Shown piece after piece: positions 8,369 through 17,617 of a stretch of 64,000 bases of DNA. The notes under the pieces are model-generated. The model had not been told where the DNA came from. It searched no databases and was given only the letters and a program-made list of their open reading frames with translations. Source of the DNA: Segatella copri (GTDB lineage: Bacteria > Bacteroidota > Bacteroidia > Bacteroidales > Bacteroidaceae); NCBI RefSeq assembly GCF_019249795.2, contig NZ_CP156892.1:434001-498000 (forward strand). The letters are read 5' to 3'. The stretch's first letter is position 1. Every line of letters starts with the position of its first letter. The translations under genes and the position numbers were made by a program.

Positions 8369-9190
8369 ATGAAATATTATACAGCAATGACAATAGCTGG
8401 CTCAGACAGTTGCGGAGGAGCCGGCGTACAAGCTGACATCAAGACCATGTCAGCACTAGGCGTATATGCCGCATCGGCCATTACAGCCATTACCGTACAG
8501 AACACCCTGGGAGTTTATGCCATCCAAGACATCAACCCCGAAATCGTAAAGGGCCAGATAGAAGCTGTGATGGAGGACATCCATCCCGATGCCATCAAAG
8601 TAGGTATGGTGAACGACCGTGCCACCATCCAAGCAATCGCAGAAGCCCTGAAAAGATACCAAGGGAAATACCAGCATCTCATCATTGACCCCGTGATGGT
8701 TTCCACCAGTGGTTGCAGACTCATGCAGGAGGACGCTCTCAGCATTTTCATACAGGAGTTATTACCACTAGCTACCCTGCTAACACCTAACATCCCGGAA
8801 GCAGAGATACTGGCAGGAATGAAGATACAGAATAAGGAAGACATCCAGAACGCAGCTTTAGCCATCAGTAAGTTAGGCTGTAAATATATACTCATCAAAG
8901 GCGGCCATTTCCAGGGAGCAGAAAAGATTGATTACCTCTTCGAAGACGGAAAGCCTATTACCAGTTATCGAGGCCTTAGCGTAAACACACGCAATACCCA
9001 CGGTACAGGTTGTACCCTATCCTCAGCCATCACTTCTTATCTGGCAAGAGAAATGGATATGAATACAGCTATCGCCATGGCAAAGACCTATCTTTCAGGC
9101 GCAATTCTGGCAGGAAAAGATGTACAGATAGGAAAAGGTCATGGTCCGGTGAATCATTTCTATGAACCCAAGGCACTGTTTATCAAATAA
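8369..9190 (+). CDS. thiD: Hydroxymethylpyrimidine (phosphate) kinase ThiD
   Basis: ThiD phosphorylates HMP and HMP-P to the pyrimidine diphosphate used in thiamine synthesis. At 273 aa it is full length. The ribokinase-fold signatures are AGSDSCGGAGVQADIKTM near residue 10, ITAITVQNT, IDPVMVSTSG and NTHGTGCTLSSAI near residue 210 (anion hole and catalytic Cys region). It lies between a radical SAM gene and thiE with short spacers (9 and 41 bp), so thiD-thiE supply the two halves of thiamine-P assembly. Confidence 0.93.
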   Translation: MKYYTAMTIAGSDSCGGAGVQADIKTMSALGVYAASAITAITVQNTLGVYAIQDINPEIVKGQIEAVMEDIHPDAIKVGMVNDRATIQAIAEALKRYQGKYQHLIIDPVMVSTSGCRLMQEDALSIFIQELLPLATLLTPNIPEAEILAGMKIQNKEDIQNAALAISKLGCKYILIKGGHFQGAEKIDYLFEDGKPITSYRGLSVNTRNTHGTGCTLSSAITSYLAREMDMNTAIAMAKTYLSGAILAGKDVQIGKGHGPVNHFYEPKALFIK

Positions 9191-9231
9191 CAGCCAACAC
9201 CTTTATATAAAGAAATAAAATCACAACGAAT

Positions 9232-9912
9232 ATGAAATGGATAGTAATCACTCTGCCCGATTTTATAGAGAATGAATCAACCTATATCAACCAACTCTTT
9301 AAAGCAGGTATAGACCTGCTACATCTGCGCAAACCAGAATCAAATATAGAGGAGTGTAAGCGACTGATACAGGAAATCGACAAGAAATGGCATAAAAAGA
9401 TCGTAGTACACGATCACTTCGAACTTTGCCAGGAATTTCATCTTCATGGTATTCATCTTAACAGAAGAAACCACGAGATTCCAGAAGGCTTTCAAGGAAG
9501 CATCTCACAATCCTGCCATAGTTTTAAGGAAGTAGAACAAGCTCTCCAGACTATATCACCCAAGAACAAAGACGAAAAGAGCGCGATTCTCAAACCTGCC
9601 TGCCATTATGTTTTACTCAGTCCAATCTTTGACAGCATTTCAAAGAAAGGCTACAAACATTCCTTCTCTAACAAAGACTTAGAGGAAGCAGGCATCAATG
9701 GAATCATCAATGAGCGAGTAGTTGCATTGGGAGGTGTCACCCCTGAATATATTCCACAATTGAGAGCATGGAACTTTGGCGGAGCTGCATTCTTAGGCGA
9801 CGTCTGGAACAGAAGAACTGATGCAAAATGGACGGAATATCTTGCCGTAATTAAGCAGAAACTTGCCCCCGGAAATGTCCAGAATAAGCTTAACAGTTCA
9901 AACATTTGGTAG
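9232..9912 (+). CDS. thiE: Thiamine phosphate synthase (ThiE/TenI family)
   Basis: A TIM-barrel protein of 226 aa. LLHLRKPE near residue 30, IVVHDHFELC near 60, SQSCHSFKEVEQA near 90 and YVLLSPIFDSISKKGY near 125 follow the ThiE/TenI pattern, with VVALGGVTPEYI phosphate-binding glycines near 165. The classic ThiE GP.F.T.TK loop is replaced by SPIFDSISKKGY, a variant of this subfamily, so a TenI-like role is possible. Directly after thiD, which favours thiamine-phosphate synthesis. Confidence 0.78.
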   Translation: MKWIVITLPDFIENESTYINQLFKAGIDLLHLRKPESNIEECKRLIQEIDKKWHKKIVVHDHFELCQEFHLHGIHLNRRNHEIPEGFQGSISQSCHSFKEVEQALQTISPKNKDEKSAILKPACHYVLLSPIFDSISKKGYKHSFSNKDLEEAGINGIINERVVALGGVTPEYIPQLRAWNFGGAAFLGDVWNRRTDAKWTEYLAVIKQKLAPGNVQNKLNSSNIW

Positions 9913-10005
9913 AGGGAAATACACTACTTTCTAATAAGACAGGCCGAATCTCAACAATAAAAATAAAAAAATGCTTTTTTATTTTGTATTGTCTTCGATT
10001 TGCAC

Positions 10006-10013
10006 TACCTTTG
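10006..10013 (+). promoter_or_regulatory. -7 box TACCTTTG next to the mutS2 start codon
   Basis: TACCTTTG ends only 5 bp before the ATG at 10019, so the mutS2 transcript would be leaderless or nearly so. Confidence 0.65.
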
Positions 10014-10018
10014 CACCC

Positions 10019-12592
10019 ATGATATATCCAGATAATTTTGAAAATAAGATAGGATTCAATGAAATCCGCAAGATGCTGCGCGAAAGATGCCTCTCTCCAC
10101 TCGGAAAGGAACAGGTAGACAAGATGGCATTCAGCAGCGATGCAGAACAAGTTAACGAATGGCTCATGCAGGTGCGTGAGTTCCGCAGACTGATGGAGGA
10201 AGTAGAAGACTTTCCCCTACAATATTTCTATGATGTAAGGGAGAGCATCCTCCGTATCCGTGTAGAAAACAGTCACCTGGAGGAGGACGAGCTGTTTGAC
10301 TTGCGACGTTCACTATCTACCATAGCAGATATGGTGAAAATATTGAATCACAGCGATGATGATGACGAGCCGGAAGACGGATGGAAAAGAGAGAAAAAGT
10401 ATCCCTACCCAGCCCTACATCGCCTTTCACAGGATGTAGTTACTTTTCCACAACTGATTCAGCGCATCGACCAGATACTTGACAAATTCGGCAAGATAAG
10501 AGATAACGCAACCCCTGAACTTCTTCAGATTCGCAGAGAACTGGCAAAGACAGAGGGCAGCATATCACGTACCTTATATAGTATATTGCGCTCGGCACAA
10601 AGTGAAGGCATCGTAGAAAAAGATGTTACCCCTACCCTGCGTGACGGCAGACTGGTTATTCCCGTCATCCCTACTCTAAAACGTAAAATCAAAGGTATCG
10701 TACACGAAGAGAGTGCCACAGGTAAAACTGTCTTTATAGAACCTACCGAGGTAGTAGAGGCAAACAACCGTGTACGTGAACTGGAGGGTGAAGAGAGAAA
10801 GGAAATCATTCGCATCCTCACCGACTTTACCAACAAGGTACGCCCATACTCCAAGGAAATTCTGGACAGTTACCGTTTCCTTGCCATCATTGACCTGATA
10901 CAAGCCAAGCAAAAACTGGCTGATATCTTCAAAGCCATAGAACCCGAGGTAGAAGACCACCCACACATAGACTGGACCCGTGCGATACACCCATTATTGC
11001 AGCTATCTCTACAGAAAAAAAACGAGAAAGTAGTTCCGTTGGATATCATGCTTACACAGGACAAACGCATTCTTATCATCTCCGGTCCAAATGCAGGCGG
11101 CAAATCTGTCTGCCTGAAAACCGTCGGATTATTACAATATATGCTGCAATGCGGTTTGAGCATCCCTGTAAGTGAGCGTTCAAAGACAGGTGTTTTCCAA
11201 AACATCATGATTGATATCGGTGACGAACAGAGTCTGGAGAACGACTTGAGTACCTACTCATCTCATCTTCTGAACATGAAGAATATGATGAAGGCAGCCA
11301 ATAGCGAGACCATCATTCTGATAGATGAGTTTGGTACAGGTACAGAGCCAGGAATCGGTGGTGCTATCGCCGAAGCTGTACTCGACAAGTTCTGCAAGCA
11401 GCAAGCTTATGGTGTGATTACCACCCACTATCAGAACCTGAAGCATTTTGCCGACAGCCATGAAGGAGTGGTTAACGGCGCCATGCTCTACGACCGCCAT
11501 GAGATGAAAGCCCTCTTCCAATTAGCTATCGGCAGACCAGGTTCTTCTTTCGCTATCGAAATTGCAAGAAAGATAGGATTACCCGAAGAAGTAATCAAGG
11601 AAGCATCAGATATCGTTGGTTCTGAATACATTCAAAGCGACAAGTATCTTCAGGATATAGTTCGTGACAAGCGATATTGGGAAAACAAACGCCAGAATAT
11701 CCATCAGCGTGAAAAAGACATGGAGAAAACAATCTCCAAGTACGAAAACGACATAGAGGATATTGAGCGAAGCAGAAAGGCAATTCTCAAAAAGGCAAAA
11801 GAAGAAGCCGCAGAACTTCTGAAAGAAAGTAACAAGAGAATCGAAAACGCCATCCGGGAAATCAAAGAAAGCCAGGCTGAAAAAGAAGAAACCCGCCGTA
11901 TCCGTCAGGAACTTGATACCTTCAAGCAAGAGGTTCAAGAAATTGATACCAAGGAGACCGATGACAAAATTGCCCGCAAGATAGCCCAGATTCAACAACG
12001 CAAAGAGCGCCATGCCAAGCGCCAGGCTGAAAAGAAAGAGAATCAGGAGAAGGCTGCAGCTGCACTGAGGAATGCACAGAACAAGACTCAAGTAGATAGT
12101 AAACGTGATATTCAGATTGGCGATACGGTGCGCATCAAGGGACTGACTACTGTCGGAAAGATAGAAAACATTACTGGAGATACAGCAACTGCCGTATTTG
12201 GAGGAATGAGAACCAAGATGCGCCTGAACCGTCTGGAGCATGCCACAACTCCAGTTGAAAATGCAGACAAGACAGAAGAGCGCAAGGAAAATCTGGCTTC
12301 ATACGGTATCAGTAAGGAAACCAGAAAGACCATCGACTCACATAAATCCAACTTTCACCAGGATCTGGACGTTCGCGGAATGCGAGGCGATGAAGCACTT
12401 AATGCGGTACAATACTTCATCGATGATGCTATCCTGGTAGGAATGCCAAGAGTCAGAATCCTTCACGGAAAGGGAAATGGCATCCTAAGACAGCTCATTC
12501 GCCAATATCTGAGTAGTGTGCCTAATGTGACCCATTATGCAGATGAACACGTACAATTTGGCGGATCAGGCATTACGGTAGTTGATTTTTAG
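10019..12592 (+). CDS. mutS2: Endonuclease MutS2 (MutS-like ATPase with Smr domain)
   Basis: An 857-aa MutS2, implicated in suppressing homologous recombination and, in other bacteria, rescuing collided ribosomes. Domains: MutS core/lever region (about 1-330), ATPase with Walker A GPNAGGKS (about 358-365), Walker B ILIDEFGTGTEPG (about 430) and HYQNLK, a long coiled coil rich in Lys/Glu (about 530-690), a KOW-like segment IQIGDTVRIKGL, and the Smr nuclease domain LDVRGMRGDEAL...RILHGKGNGIL at the C-terminus. The ATG at 10019 gives MIYPDNFENKIGF, the conserved start; the frame runs open 16 codons upstream but through the promoter. Monocistronic. Confidence 0.94.
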   Translation: MIYPDNFENKIGFNEIRKMLRERCLSPLGKEQVDKMAFSSDAEQVNEWLMQVREFRRLMEEVEDFPLQYFYDVRESILRIRVENSHLEEDELFDLRRSLSTIADMVKILNHSDDDDEPEDGWKREKKYPYPALHRLSQDVVTFPQLIQRIDQILDKFGKIRDNATPELLQIRRELAKTEGSISRTLYSILRSAQSEGIVEKDVTPTLRDGRLVIPVIPTLKRKIKGIVHEESATGKTVFIEPTEVVEANNRVRELEGEERKEIIRILTDFTNKVRPYSKEILDSYRFLAIIDLIQAKQKLADIFKAIEPEVEDHPHIDWTRAIHPLLQLSLQKKNEKVVPLDIMLTQDKRILIISGPNAGGKSVCLKTVGLLQYMLQCGLSIPVSERSKTGVFQNIMIDIGDEQSLENDLSTYSSHLLNMKNMMKAANSETIILIDEFGTGTEPGIGGAIAEAVLDKFCKQQAYGVITTHYQNLKHFADSHEGVVNGAMLYDRHEMKALFQLAIGRPGSSFAIEIARKIGLPEEVIKEASDIVGSEYIQSDKYLQDIVRDKRYWENKRQNIHQREKDMEKTISKYENDIEDIERSRKAILKKAKEEAAELLKESNKRIENAIREIKESQAEKEETRRIRQELDTFKQEVQEIDTKETDDKIARKIAQIQQRKERHAKRQAEKKENQEKAAAALRNAQNKTQVDSKRDIQIGDTVRIKGLTTVGKIENITGDTATAVFGGMRTKMRLNRLEHATTPVENADKTEERKENLASYGISKETRKTIDSHKSNFHQDLDVRGMRGDEALNAVQYFIDDAILVGMPRVRILHGKGNGILRQLIRQYLSSVPNVTHYADEHVQFGGSGITVVDF

Positions 12593-12655
12593 TAAACAAA
12601 CGTTAAACAACTGAAGTTTTTCGGCAAAATATTTGGCGGGCTCAAAGAAAAACCG

Positions 12656-12663
12656 TACCTTTG
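12656..12663 (+). promoter_or_regulatory. -7 box TACCTTTG for SRP RNA
   Basis: TACCTTTG followed by GCACCCGC, 22 bp before the closing stem of the SRP RNA. Confidence 0.7.
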
Positions 12664-12681
12664 CACCCGCTTAAAAATTGA

Positions 12682-12783
12682 GACGGACAAGTCTCATACG
12701 ACCAGCTCCCTCGGAATCCCCCAGGATGGGAACATAGCAAGGGTACTTGGTTGTAGCGGTGCGATATGAATCGCTTGTCCACC
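12682..12783 (+). ncRNA. ffs: Signal recognition particle RNA (4.5S-like)
   Basis: The core of bacterial SRP RNA is readable: a helix ending in a GGAA tetraloop with the opposing AGCA of the symmetric loop (CAGGATGGGAACATAGCAAGGG, shown here only in outline at 12722-12743), which binds Ffh. The outer helix is closed by a perfect GGACAAG (12685-12691) / CTTGTCC (12774-12780) pairing, with ACCAG/CTTGGT inside. Its own -7 box lies upstream, and tRNA-Thr follows directly, so both are probably cut from one transcript. Ends are estimates. Confidence 0.85.
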
Positions 12784-12784
12784 C

Positions 12785-12858
12785 GCCTCTTTAGCTCAGT
12801 TGGCCAGAGCACGTGATTTGTAATCTCGGGGTCGTTGGTTCGAATCCGACAAGAGGCT
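12785..12858 (+). tRNA. tRNA-Thr (TGT)
   Basis: Acceptor GCCTCTT/AAGAGGC, D arm GCTC...GAGC, anticodon stem CGTGA/TCTCG (one T-T) with loop TTTGTAA (anticodon TGT), T arm GTTGG-TTCGAAT-CCGAC, T discriminator. No CCA encoded. Confidence 0.93.
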
Positions 12859-12862
12859 CAAA

Positions 12863-12894
12863 AAGGAATCTTCTTTTGGAAGGTTCCTTTTTTT
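12863..12894 (+). terminator. Terminator of the SRP RNA-tRNA-Thr unit
   Basis: AAGGAA-TC-TTC, loop TTTT, GGA-AGG-TTCCTT, then a run of T. Confidence 0.75.
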
Positions 12895-13017
12895 ATTTAC
12901 ATACATTTTATTTCTATATTTCATAACATTACAGTTGAAACCTCTATTTCACGAGGATCTATCTTTAATTATATATAAATATTTCCACCCTTTACACCTT
13001 ATATAATAAAAAAGTTG

Positions 13018-13025
13018 TATTTTTG
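13018..13025 (+). promoter_or_regulatory. -7 box TATTTTTG for the DUF4199-GT2 operon
   Basis: TATTTTTG lies 40 bp before the ATG at 13066. Confidence 0.6.
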
Positions 13026-13065
13026 CAAATTGATATGTTACATCCGTAGAAATACAATAAAAACA

Positions 13066-13680
13066 ATGAATACAGAAAATAACGAGAATCAGAAAGAAAA
13101 GAAGACAAGCCAGCAAATGCATAAGGTTAAAACGATTATCATCGACACAGGCAAGATAAGACAAACCAAAGCATTCGCCCGGCAAGATGGTGCCATCCTC
13201 GGAGCTGTCTGGATTGTCAGTTTCGTATGTACCATGCTGGCAGTAGACCCGCAATACCAGATGCTGGGATTCATTTCCAACATTCTCATCATAGCAACCC
13301 CATTTGTTGTGGCAAAGCGACTGAAGGCATTCCGTGACTATGCAAGAGACGGACATATCTCTTTCCGTCATGCATTCTACTATTGCATCCAGACATTCTT
13401 CAATGCAACCCTTCTGCTTACCCTTGTGCAATATCTTTGGTTCCGTTTTATGGATACGGGTCTATTCATGAACCAACTGCAAACCAACTATCAGATTGTA
13501 GCACAAGCGTATCAGTTAACTGCAGGGGAATCTAAAGCCCTTCTTGATGCCGTCAGTATGATGAAACCGATAGCCTGGGCTTCGATGTTTATGATTACCG
13601 ACCTGGTAGCAGGTGCTGTACTCAGCCCGATTATTGCTGCTGTAATGGCAAAGAAGAACAAACAACAGCATACAAAATAA
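13066..13680 (+). CDS. DUF4199 family membrane protein
   Basis: 204 aa with a charged N-terminus (residues 1-45) and about four hydrophobic segments (GAILGAVWIVSFVCTML, ISNILIIATPFVVA, FFNATLLLTLVQYLWF, ASMFMITDLVAGAVLSPIIAAV). The pattern and the pairing with a glycosyltransferase 35 bp downstream match DUF4199 proteins of Bacteroidota, whose function is unknown. The start at 13066 was preferred because earlier codons lie in the promoter. It probably works with the following GT2 in envelope glycan or lipid modification; this rests only on context. Confidence 0.75.
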   Translation: MNTENNENQKEKKTSQQMHKVKTIIIDTGKIRQTKAFARQDGAILGAVWIVSFVCTMLAVDPQYQMLGFISNILIIATPFVVAKRLKAFRDYARDGHISFRHAFYYCIQTFFNATLLLTLVQYLWFRFMDTGLFMNQLQTNYQIVAQAYQLTAGESKALLDAVSMMKPIAWASMFMITDLVAGAVLSPIIAAVMAKKNKQQHTK

Positions 13681-13715
13681 CAATAAATAAGAGACAAACA
13701 GATAAATACAAGATA

Positions 13716-14687
13716 ATGGATATTTCAGTAATAATTCCTCTTTTCAATGAGGAAGAGTCGTTACCAGAGCTCTTCGCCTGGATAAAGCGAGTAATGGCCT
13801 CAAACGATTTTACTTATGAAGTCATCTTTGTGAACGACGGTTCTACCGACCGTTCATGGAACGTCATAGAAGAACTTGCAGAGAAGAACGAGCAAGTAAA
13901 GGGTATCAAATTCCGCAGAAACTATGGAAAGAGCCCAGCACTCTTCTGTGGTTTCAAAGAAGCACAGGGCGATGTTGTCATCACCATGGATGCCGATCTA
14001 CAGGATTCTCCAGACGAGATTCCGGGACTCTACCAGATGATTATGAAAGAGGGATACGACCTCGTGTCAGGTTACAAGCAGAACCGTAAAGAAGGAGATC
14101 CTCTGAGCAAGACCATCCCTACCAAACTCTTCAATGCTACTGCACGCAAAGTAAGCGGCATACACAATCTGCACGACTTCAACTGCGGTCTGAAAGCTTA
14201 TCGCCTCGACGTAGTTAAGAATATCGAGGTATATGGTGAGATGCATCGTTACATCCCATATCTAGCCAAGAATGCAGGTTTTGCCAAGATAGGCGAAAAG
14301 CCTGTTCATCATCAGGCAAGAAAGTTCGGCAAATCAAAGTTTATGGGATGGAACCGCTTTGTAAATGGTTATCTTGACTTGATGACACTCTGGTTCCTGA
14401 GCAATTTTGGCAAAAAACCAATGCACGTATTCGGCTTCCTGGGTAGCGTCGTATTCTTCATAGCCTTCCTATCGCTCATCGGCTTAGGTATAGACAAGGC
14501 CATCGACCTGCACAACGGCATCTACGGACATCTCATTACCGATTCACCTTACTTCTTCATTGCTCTTGTAGCGATGGTTTTGGGTAGCCAGCTGTTCCTT
14601 GCCGGATTCCTGGGCGACCTTATCAGCCGCCAGAACCCAAACCGTAACGATTATCAAATAGAAAAAGAAATAAGATGCGGAAAATAA
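13716..14687 (+). CDS. Glycosyltransferase family 2 (DPM/GtrB-like) with two C-terminal membrane helices
   Basis: 323 aa. The GT-A fold is clear: ISVIIPLFNEEESLPEL at the start, VNDGSTDRSW near residue 45, and MDADLQDSPDEIP near 90 with the metal-binding DAD. Residues 235-310 contain two membrane helices (HVFGFLGSVVFFIAFLSLIGLG and FFIALVAMVLGSQLFLAGFLG), as in polyprenyl-phosphate sugar transferases. Such enzymes charge undecaprenyl phosphate with a hexose at the cytoplasmic face. Acceptor and sugar are not deducible. It overlaps the next gene by 13 bp. Confidence 0.88.
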   Translation: MDISVIIPLFNEEESLPELFAWIKRVMASNDFTYEVIFVNDGSTDRSWNVIEELAEKNEQVKGIKFRRNYGKSPALFCGFKEAQGDVVITMDADLQDSPDEIPGLYQMIMKEGYDLVSGYKQNRKEGDPLSKTIPTKLFNATARKVSGIHNLHDFNCGLKAYRLDVVKNIEVYGEMHRYIPYLAKNAGFAKIGEKPVHHQARKFGKSKFMGWNRFVNGYLDLMTLWFLSNFGKKPMHVFGFLGSVVFFIAFLSLIGLGIDKAIDLHNGIYGHLITDSPYFFIALVAMVLGSQLFLAGFLGDLISRQNPNRNDYQIEKEIRCGK

Positions 14688-15154
14688 TACCTTTCGTCGT
14701 TTTCATGGTTCTAGCCATGATGGGATGTACATCTCTCGACTGCCCACTCAACAATACCGTATATACCAAATACAAGTTGATGGGCGACAATAAAACGCTA
14801 AAAGACACGCTAACGATTTCTACGAAAAAGATAGCAGGAACAGATAGTGTGCTGATCAATAAGGATGTAAACGTAGACAGTTTCAGTCTGCCTATGAGTT
14901 ACAGCCAGGATGAAGACGTATTGTTTTTCGAGATACATACCCTATCGAAACAAGTATTCAAGGACACCATGACTGTATCAAAGGAAAACCGCTCTCATTT
15001 TGAGTCGGTAGACTGCAGTCCATCGTTCTTCCATACGATAACCGATGTTAAGACTACTCACAATTATATTGACTCAATAGTCATCAATCAAAAAGAGGTA
15101 AATTATGATGCATCCAAAGCACATTTCTACATATATTTTGGCAGCCGCAACTAG
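14675..15154 (+). CDS. DUF6452-type lipoprotein
   Basis: 159 aa. MRKIIPFVVFMVLAMMGCTS carries a lipobox with the lipidated Cys at residue 18, so the mature protein is probably membrane anchored. The rest is a beta-rich region (TISTKKIAGTDSVLINKDVNVDSF in outline) ending in HFYIYFGSRN. I associate this with DUF6452 by its arrangement immediately before a DUF6048 protein in Bacteroidales; function unknown. The start overlaps the GT2 gene by 13 bp and the end overlaps the next gene by 50 bp, indicating translational coupling. Confidence 0.65.
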   Translation: MRKIIPFVVFMVLAMMGCTSLDCPLNNTVYTKYKLMGDNKTLKDTLTISTKKIAGTDSVLINKDVNVDSFSLPMSYSQDEDVLFFEIHTLSKQVFKDTMTVSKENRSHFESVDCSPSFFHTITDVKTTHNYIDSIVINQKEVNYDASKAHFYIYFGSRN

Positions 15155-15800
15155 TATGCTATCCCTATTTGCTGTTCTCCCCTGTCAGGCCCAAAGCAAG
15201 AAGAAGATCATAGAGCAGCAGCCTGATACCATACCTTTTTTTAGAGGTATGGCTGTGGGAGTTGACCTGATAGGTCCCGTACAGTTGATGGTTAGCGACT
15301 ATGGGCAGTACGAAGCATCTCTCCGTATCAATCTGAAAGACAAGTATTATCCTGTTTTCGAATTGGGTTATGGAAAGGCAGATGCCAGCGATGAGGCAAC
15401 CCAAATCTCCTACAAGACCAGCGCTCCCTATTTCAGATTAGGTGTAGACTGGAATCTTCTGAAGAACAAACACGACGACTACCGTCTGTTTGGCGGTTTC
15501 CGTTATGCCTGCACCTATTATGAATATGACCTGAGCGCTCCACCCGTTACAGACCCAGTATGGGGCGGCGAAACGCCCTATGGAGGTAATGGCATTTCCT
15601 GCAACTATCATTGGCTGGAAGGTGTAATAGGTATTGATGCCAAAATCTGGGGTCCCGTCCGTATGGGTTGGAGTTTCAGATACAAACGCCGCCTCTTCAA
15701 GAACGATGGAGAATTAGGCAACACCTGGTATGTGCCAGGCTACGGTAAGCAGGGAGGTTCACGCCTTGGCGGAACATTCAATGTAACCCTAGAGATTTAA
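15105..15800 (+). CDS. DUF6048-type outer-membrane beta-barrel protein
   Basis: 231 aa with a signal peptide (residues 1-30, cleavage near CQAQ). Alternating aromatic strands such as YPVFELGYGKAD, APYFRLGVDWNLL, YRLFGGFRYACTYYEYDL and VRMGWSFRYKRRLF suggest a small beta-barrel of 8-10 strands. It overlaps the preceding lipoprotein gene by 50 bp, so the two probably act together in the outer membrane. The first Met is at 15105; a second in-frame Met follows directly. Function unknown. Confidence 0.65.
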   Translation: MMHPKHISTYILAAATSMLSLFAVLPCQAQSKKKIIEQQPDTIPFFRGMAVGVDLIGPVQLMVSDYGQYEASLRINLKDKYYPVFELGYGKADASDEATQISYKTSAPYFRLGVDWNLLKNKHDDYRLFGGFRYACTYYEYDLSAPPVTDPVWGGETPYGGNGISCNYHWLEGVIGIDAKIWGPVRMGWSFRYKRRLFKNDGELGNTWYVPGYGKQGGSRLGGTFNVTLEI

Positions 15801-15821
15801 AGACTTCATAATGTGTAAAGA

Positions 15822-16841
15822 ATGAAAAAAAAGAAACTTATCTGGCAACTTCCATTTCTGTTGATACTTATCATTGGTACCATCATTATCATACGTCAGC
15901 AGCATAATACGCCCTATCAGAAAGATACCGGCTTTATCTTTGGAACCATCTATCACATTACCTATCAGAGTGATACCAACTACCAGCAAGAGATAGAAAC
16001 AGAACTCAAGAAGGTAGACCAATCCTTGTCTCCTTTCAATAAGACCTCTGTCATCACACAGGTAAACCAAGGTAAAGATATTGAGGTAGACGAAATGTTT
16101 ACCGAAGTATTCCGCATGGCAGAAAGCATCTCAAAAGAAACCAATGGAGCCTTTGATATCACGGTTGCCCCAATGGTAAACCTCTGGGGCTTTGGATTCA
16201 AGCAGGGGGTACCTCCTACGAAAGTCAAGATAGACAGTATCAAAACGCTGGTTGGTCATGAGAAAGTAGCCTTGGAAAAGGGCCGCATCATCAAGCAAAA
16301 TCCTAAGATCATGCTTGACTGTTCTGCTATCGCCAAAGGATATGGCAGCGACATTGTTGCCAGATTCCTGAAAAAGAAAGGTATCAGCAACTTTATGGTT
16401 GAGATTGGTGGAGAAATTGTAGTAAACGGTGTTAGCGAGAAACAAGTGCCTTGGCATATTGGTATCAACAAGCCAACTGACGATTCTACCAATACGAGTC
16501 AGGAAATTCAGGATGTACTTGATATTACCGACATAGCCATGGCTACGAGTGGTAACTACAGAAACTTCTATTATAAAAACGGCAAGAAGTATGCACATAC
16601 CATAGACCCCAAAACAGGCTATCCTGTACAGCATAACATCTTATCTGCAACAGTTTTAGCCAAGAACTGTGCCACAGCCGATGCCTATGCTACCTCGTTT
16701 ATGGTAATGGGAATGGAGGGCGCAAAACAGATTCTGAAAAAGCATCCGGACCTCTGTGCATATCTCATCTATGCTGACGAGAAAGGACAAAACAAGATAT
16801 GGTATTCACCATCTCTCAAAAACAAGATATTAAATAAATAA
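15822..16841 (+). CDS. apbE: FAD:protein FMN transferase ApbE
   Basis: 339 aa with one N-terminal membrane anchor (residues 6-24). ApbE attaches FMN covalently to Thr/Ser of Rnf/Nqr subunits and similar flavoproteins on the periplasmic side. Typical blocks are present: FGTIYHITYQ, ETNGAFDITVAPMVNLWGFG, LDCSAIAKGYGSD, MVEIGGEIVVNG, MATSGNYRNF and HTIDPKTGYPV, with ATADAYATSFMVMG (Mg-binding Asp and Thr) near 285. No Rnf or Nqr genes are nearby. A Crp/Fnr regulator gene follows 6 bp after the stop. Confidence 0.92.
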   Translation: MKKKKLIWQLPFLLILIIGTIIIIRQQHNTPYQKDTGFIFGTIYHITYQSDTNYQQEIETELKKVDQSLSPFNKTSVITQVNQGKDIEVDEMFTEVFRMAESISKETNGAFDITVAPMVNLWGFGFKQGVPPTKVKIDSIKTLVGHEKVALEKGRIIKQNPKIMLDCSAIAKGYGSDIVARFLKKKGISNFMVEIGGEIVVNGVSEKQVPWHIGINKPTDDSTNTSQEIQDVLDITDIAMATSGNYRNFYYKNGKKYAHTIDPKTGYPVQHNILSATVLAKNCATADAYATSFMVMGMEGAKQILKKHPDLCAYLIYADEKGQNKIWYSPSLKNKILNK

Positions 16842-16847
16842 ACTTAC

Positions 16848-17522
16848 ATGTCAACCAATAGACTATACGACAGTTTATTATCACTCCCATTATTCTTGGG
16901 AATGACTCGCTATGACTTCCAAAATGTAGCTGGTAAAACCCGTTTTGACTTTCAAAAACTGGAAGCGGGTGAAACTATAGTTGAAGAAGGCACCAGTTGT
17001 ACACGTCTATATTATTTAATCAGTGGAGATATTAAGGTGATAACCCAGGCAGATGACTACGGCTATCAGGTAGAAGAAGACATTTCGGCACCGGAATCAT
17101 TCCAGTTGGAACGACTTTTCGGTCTTACCCAGCGCTTCACTCACACTTATGTGACAAAGAACAACTGCAGCATCATGTCAGTCAGCAAGCAAGAGATCAT
17201 GAAGTTATCCGATGAATATGAAATATTCCGCATCAATCTTCTGAACTTGGTCTGCACCCAATCCCAGAAGAACAACCGCAGACTGTTCAGAGTTCCTGCC
17301 AAGACACTGAGTGAGCGCCTGATCCGTTTCTTCGAGAGCCACAGCGTCCGCCCGGCAGGCAAGAAAATCTTTCATATCAAGATGACCCGTTTAGCAGAAG
17401 AGATGAATGTAAAGCGCATCTATGTATCCAAAGCCCTCAACGAATTACAGTCAGAAGGACTTATCCAGCTAGAACGAGGCAGAATCTATATCCCTGCACT
17501 GGAAAATCTCATCAAACGCTAA
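16848..17522 (+). CDS. Crp/Fnr-family transcriptional regulator
   Basis: 224 aa: a cyclic-nucleotide-binding-like beta-roll (about residues 15-125, with EAGETIVEEGTSCTRLYYLISGDIKVI) and a C-terminal winged helix (about 150-220, KMTRLAEEMNVKRIYVSKALNELQSEGLIQLERGRIYI). It lacks the Cys cluster of FNR and the RxA cAMP pocket is not obvious, so the ligand is unknown. It is 6 bp after apbE and likely shares its mRNA. No target can be assigned from sequence. Confidence 0.85.
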   Translation: MSTNRLYDSLLSLPLFLGMTRYDFQNVAGKTRFDFQKLEAGETIVEEGTSCTRLYYLISGDIKVITQADDYGYQVEEDISAPESFQLERLFGLTQRFTHTYVTKNNCSIMSVSKQEIMKLSDEYEIFRINLLNLVCTQSQKNNRRLFRVPAKTLSERLIRFFESHSVRPAGKKIFHIKMTRLAEEMNVKRIYVSKALNELQSEGLIQLERGRIYIPALENLIKR

Positions 17523-17591
17523 AGAAAATATAACGACCGATAAATATAAGTTAAAAACGTTTATAATCAAGGCAATAAAGCATTTTTTTGC

Positions 17592-17599
17592 TAACTTTG
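17592..17599 (+). promoter_or_regulatory. -7 box TAACTTTG for the M3 peptidase gene
   Basis: TAACTTTG ends 18 bp before the ATG at 17618, which excludes upstream in-frame starts. Confidence 0.65.
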
Positions 17600-17617
17600 C
17601 AGCTAAAAAGTAACAAT

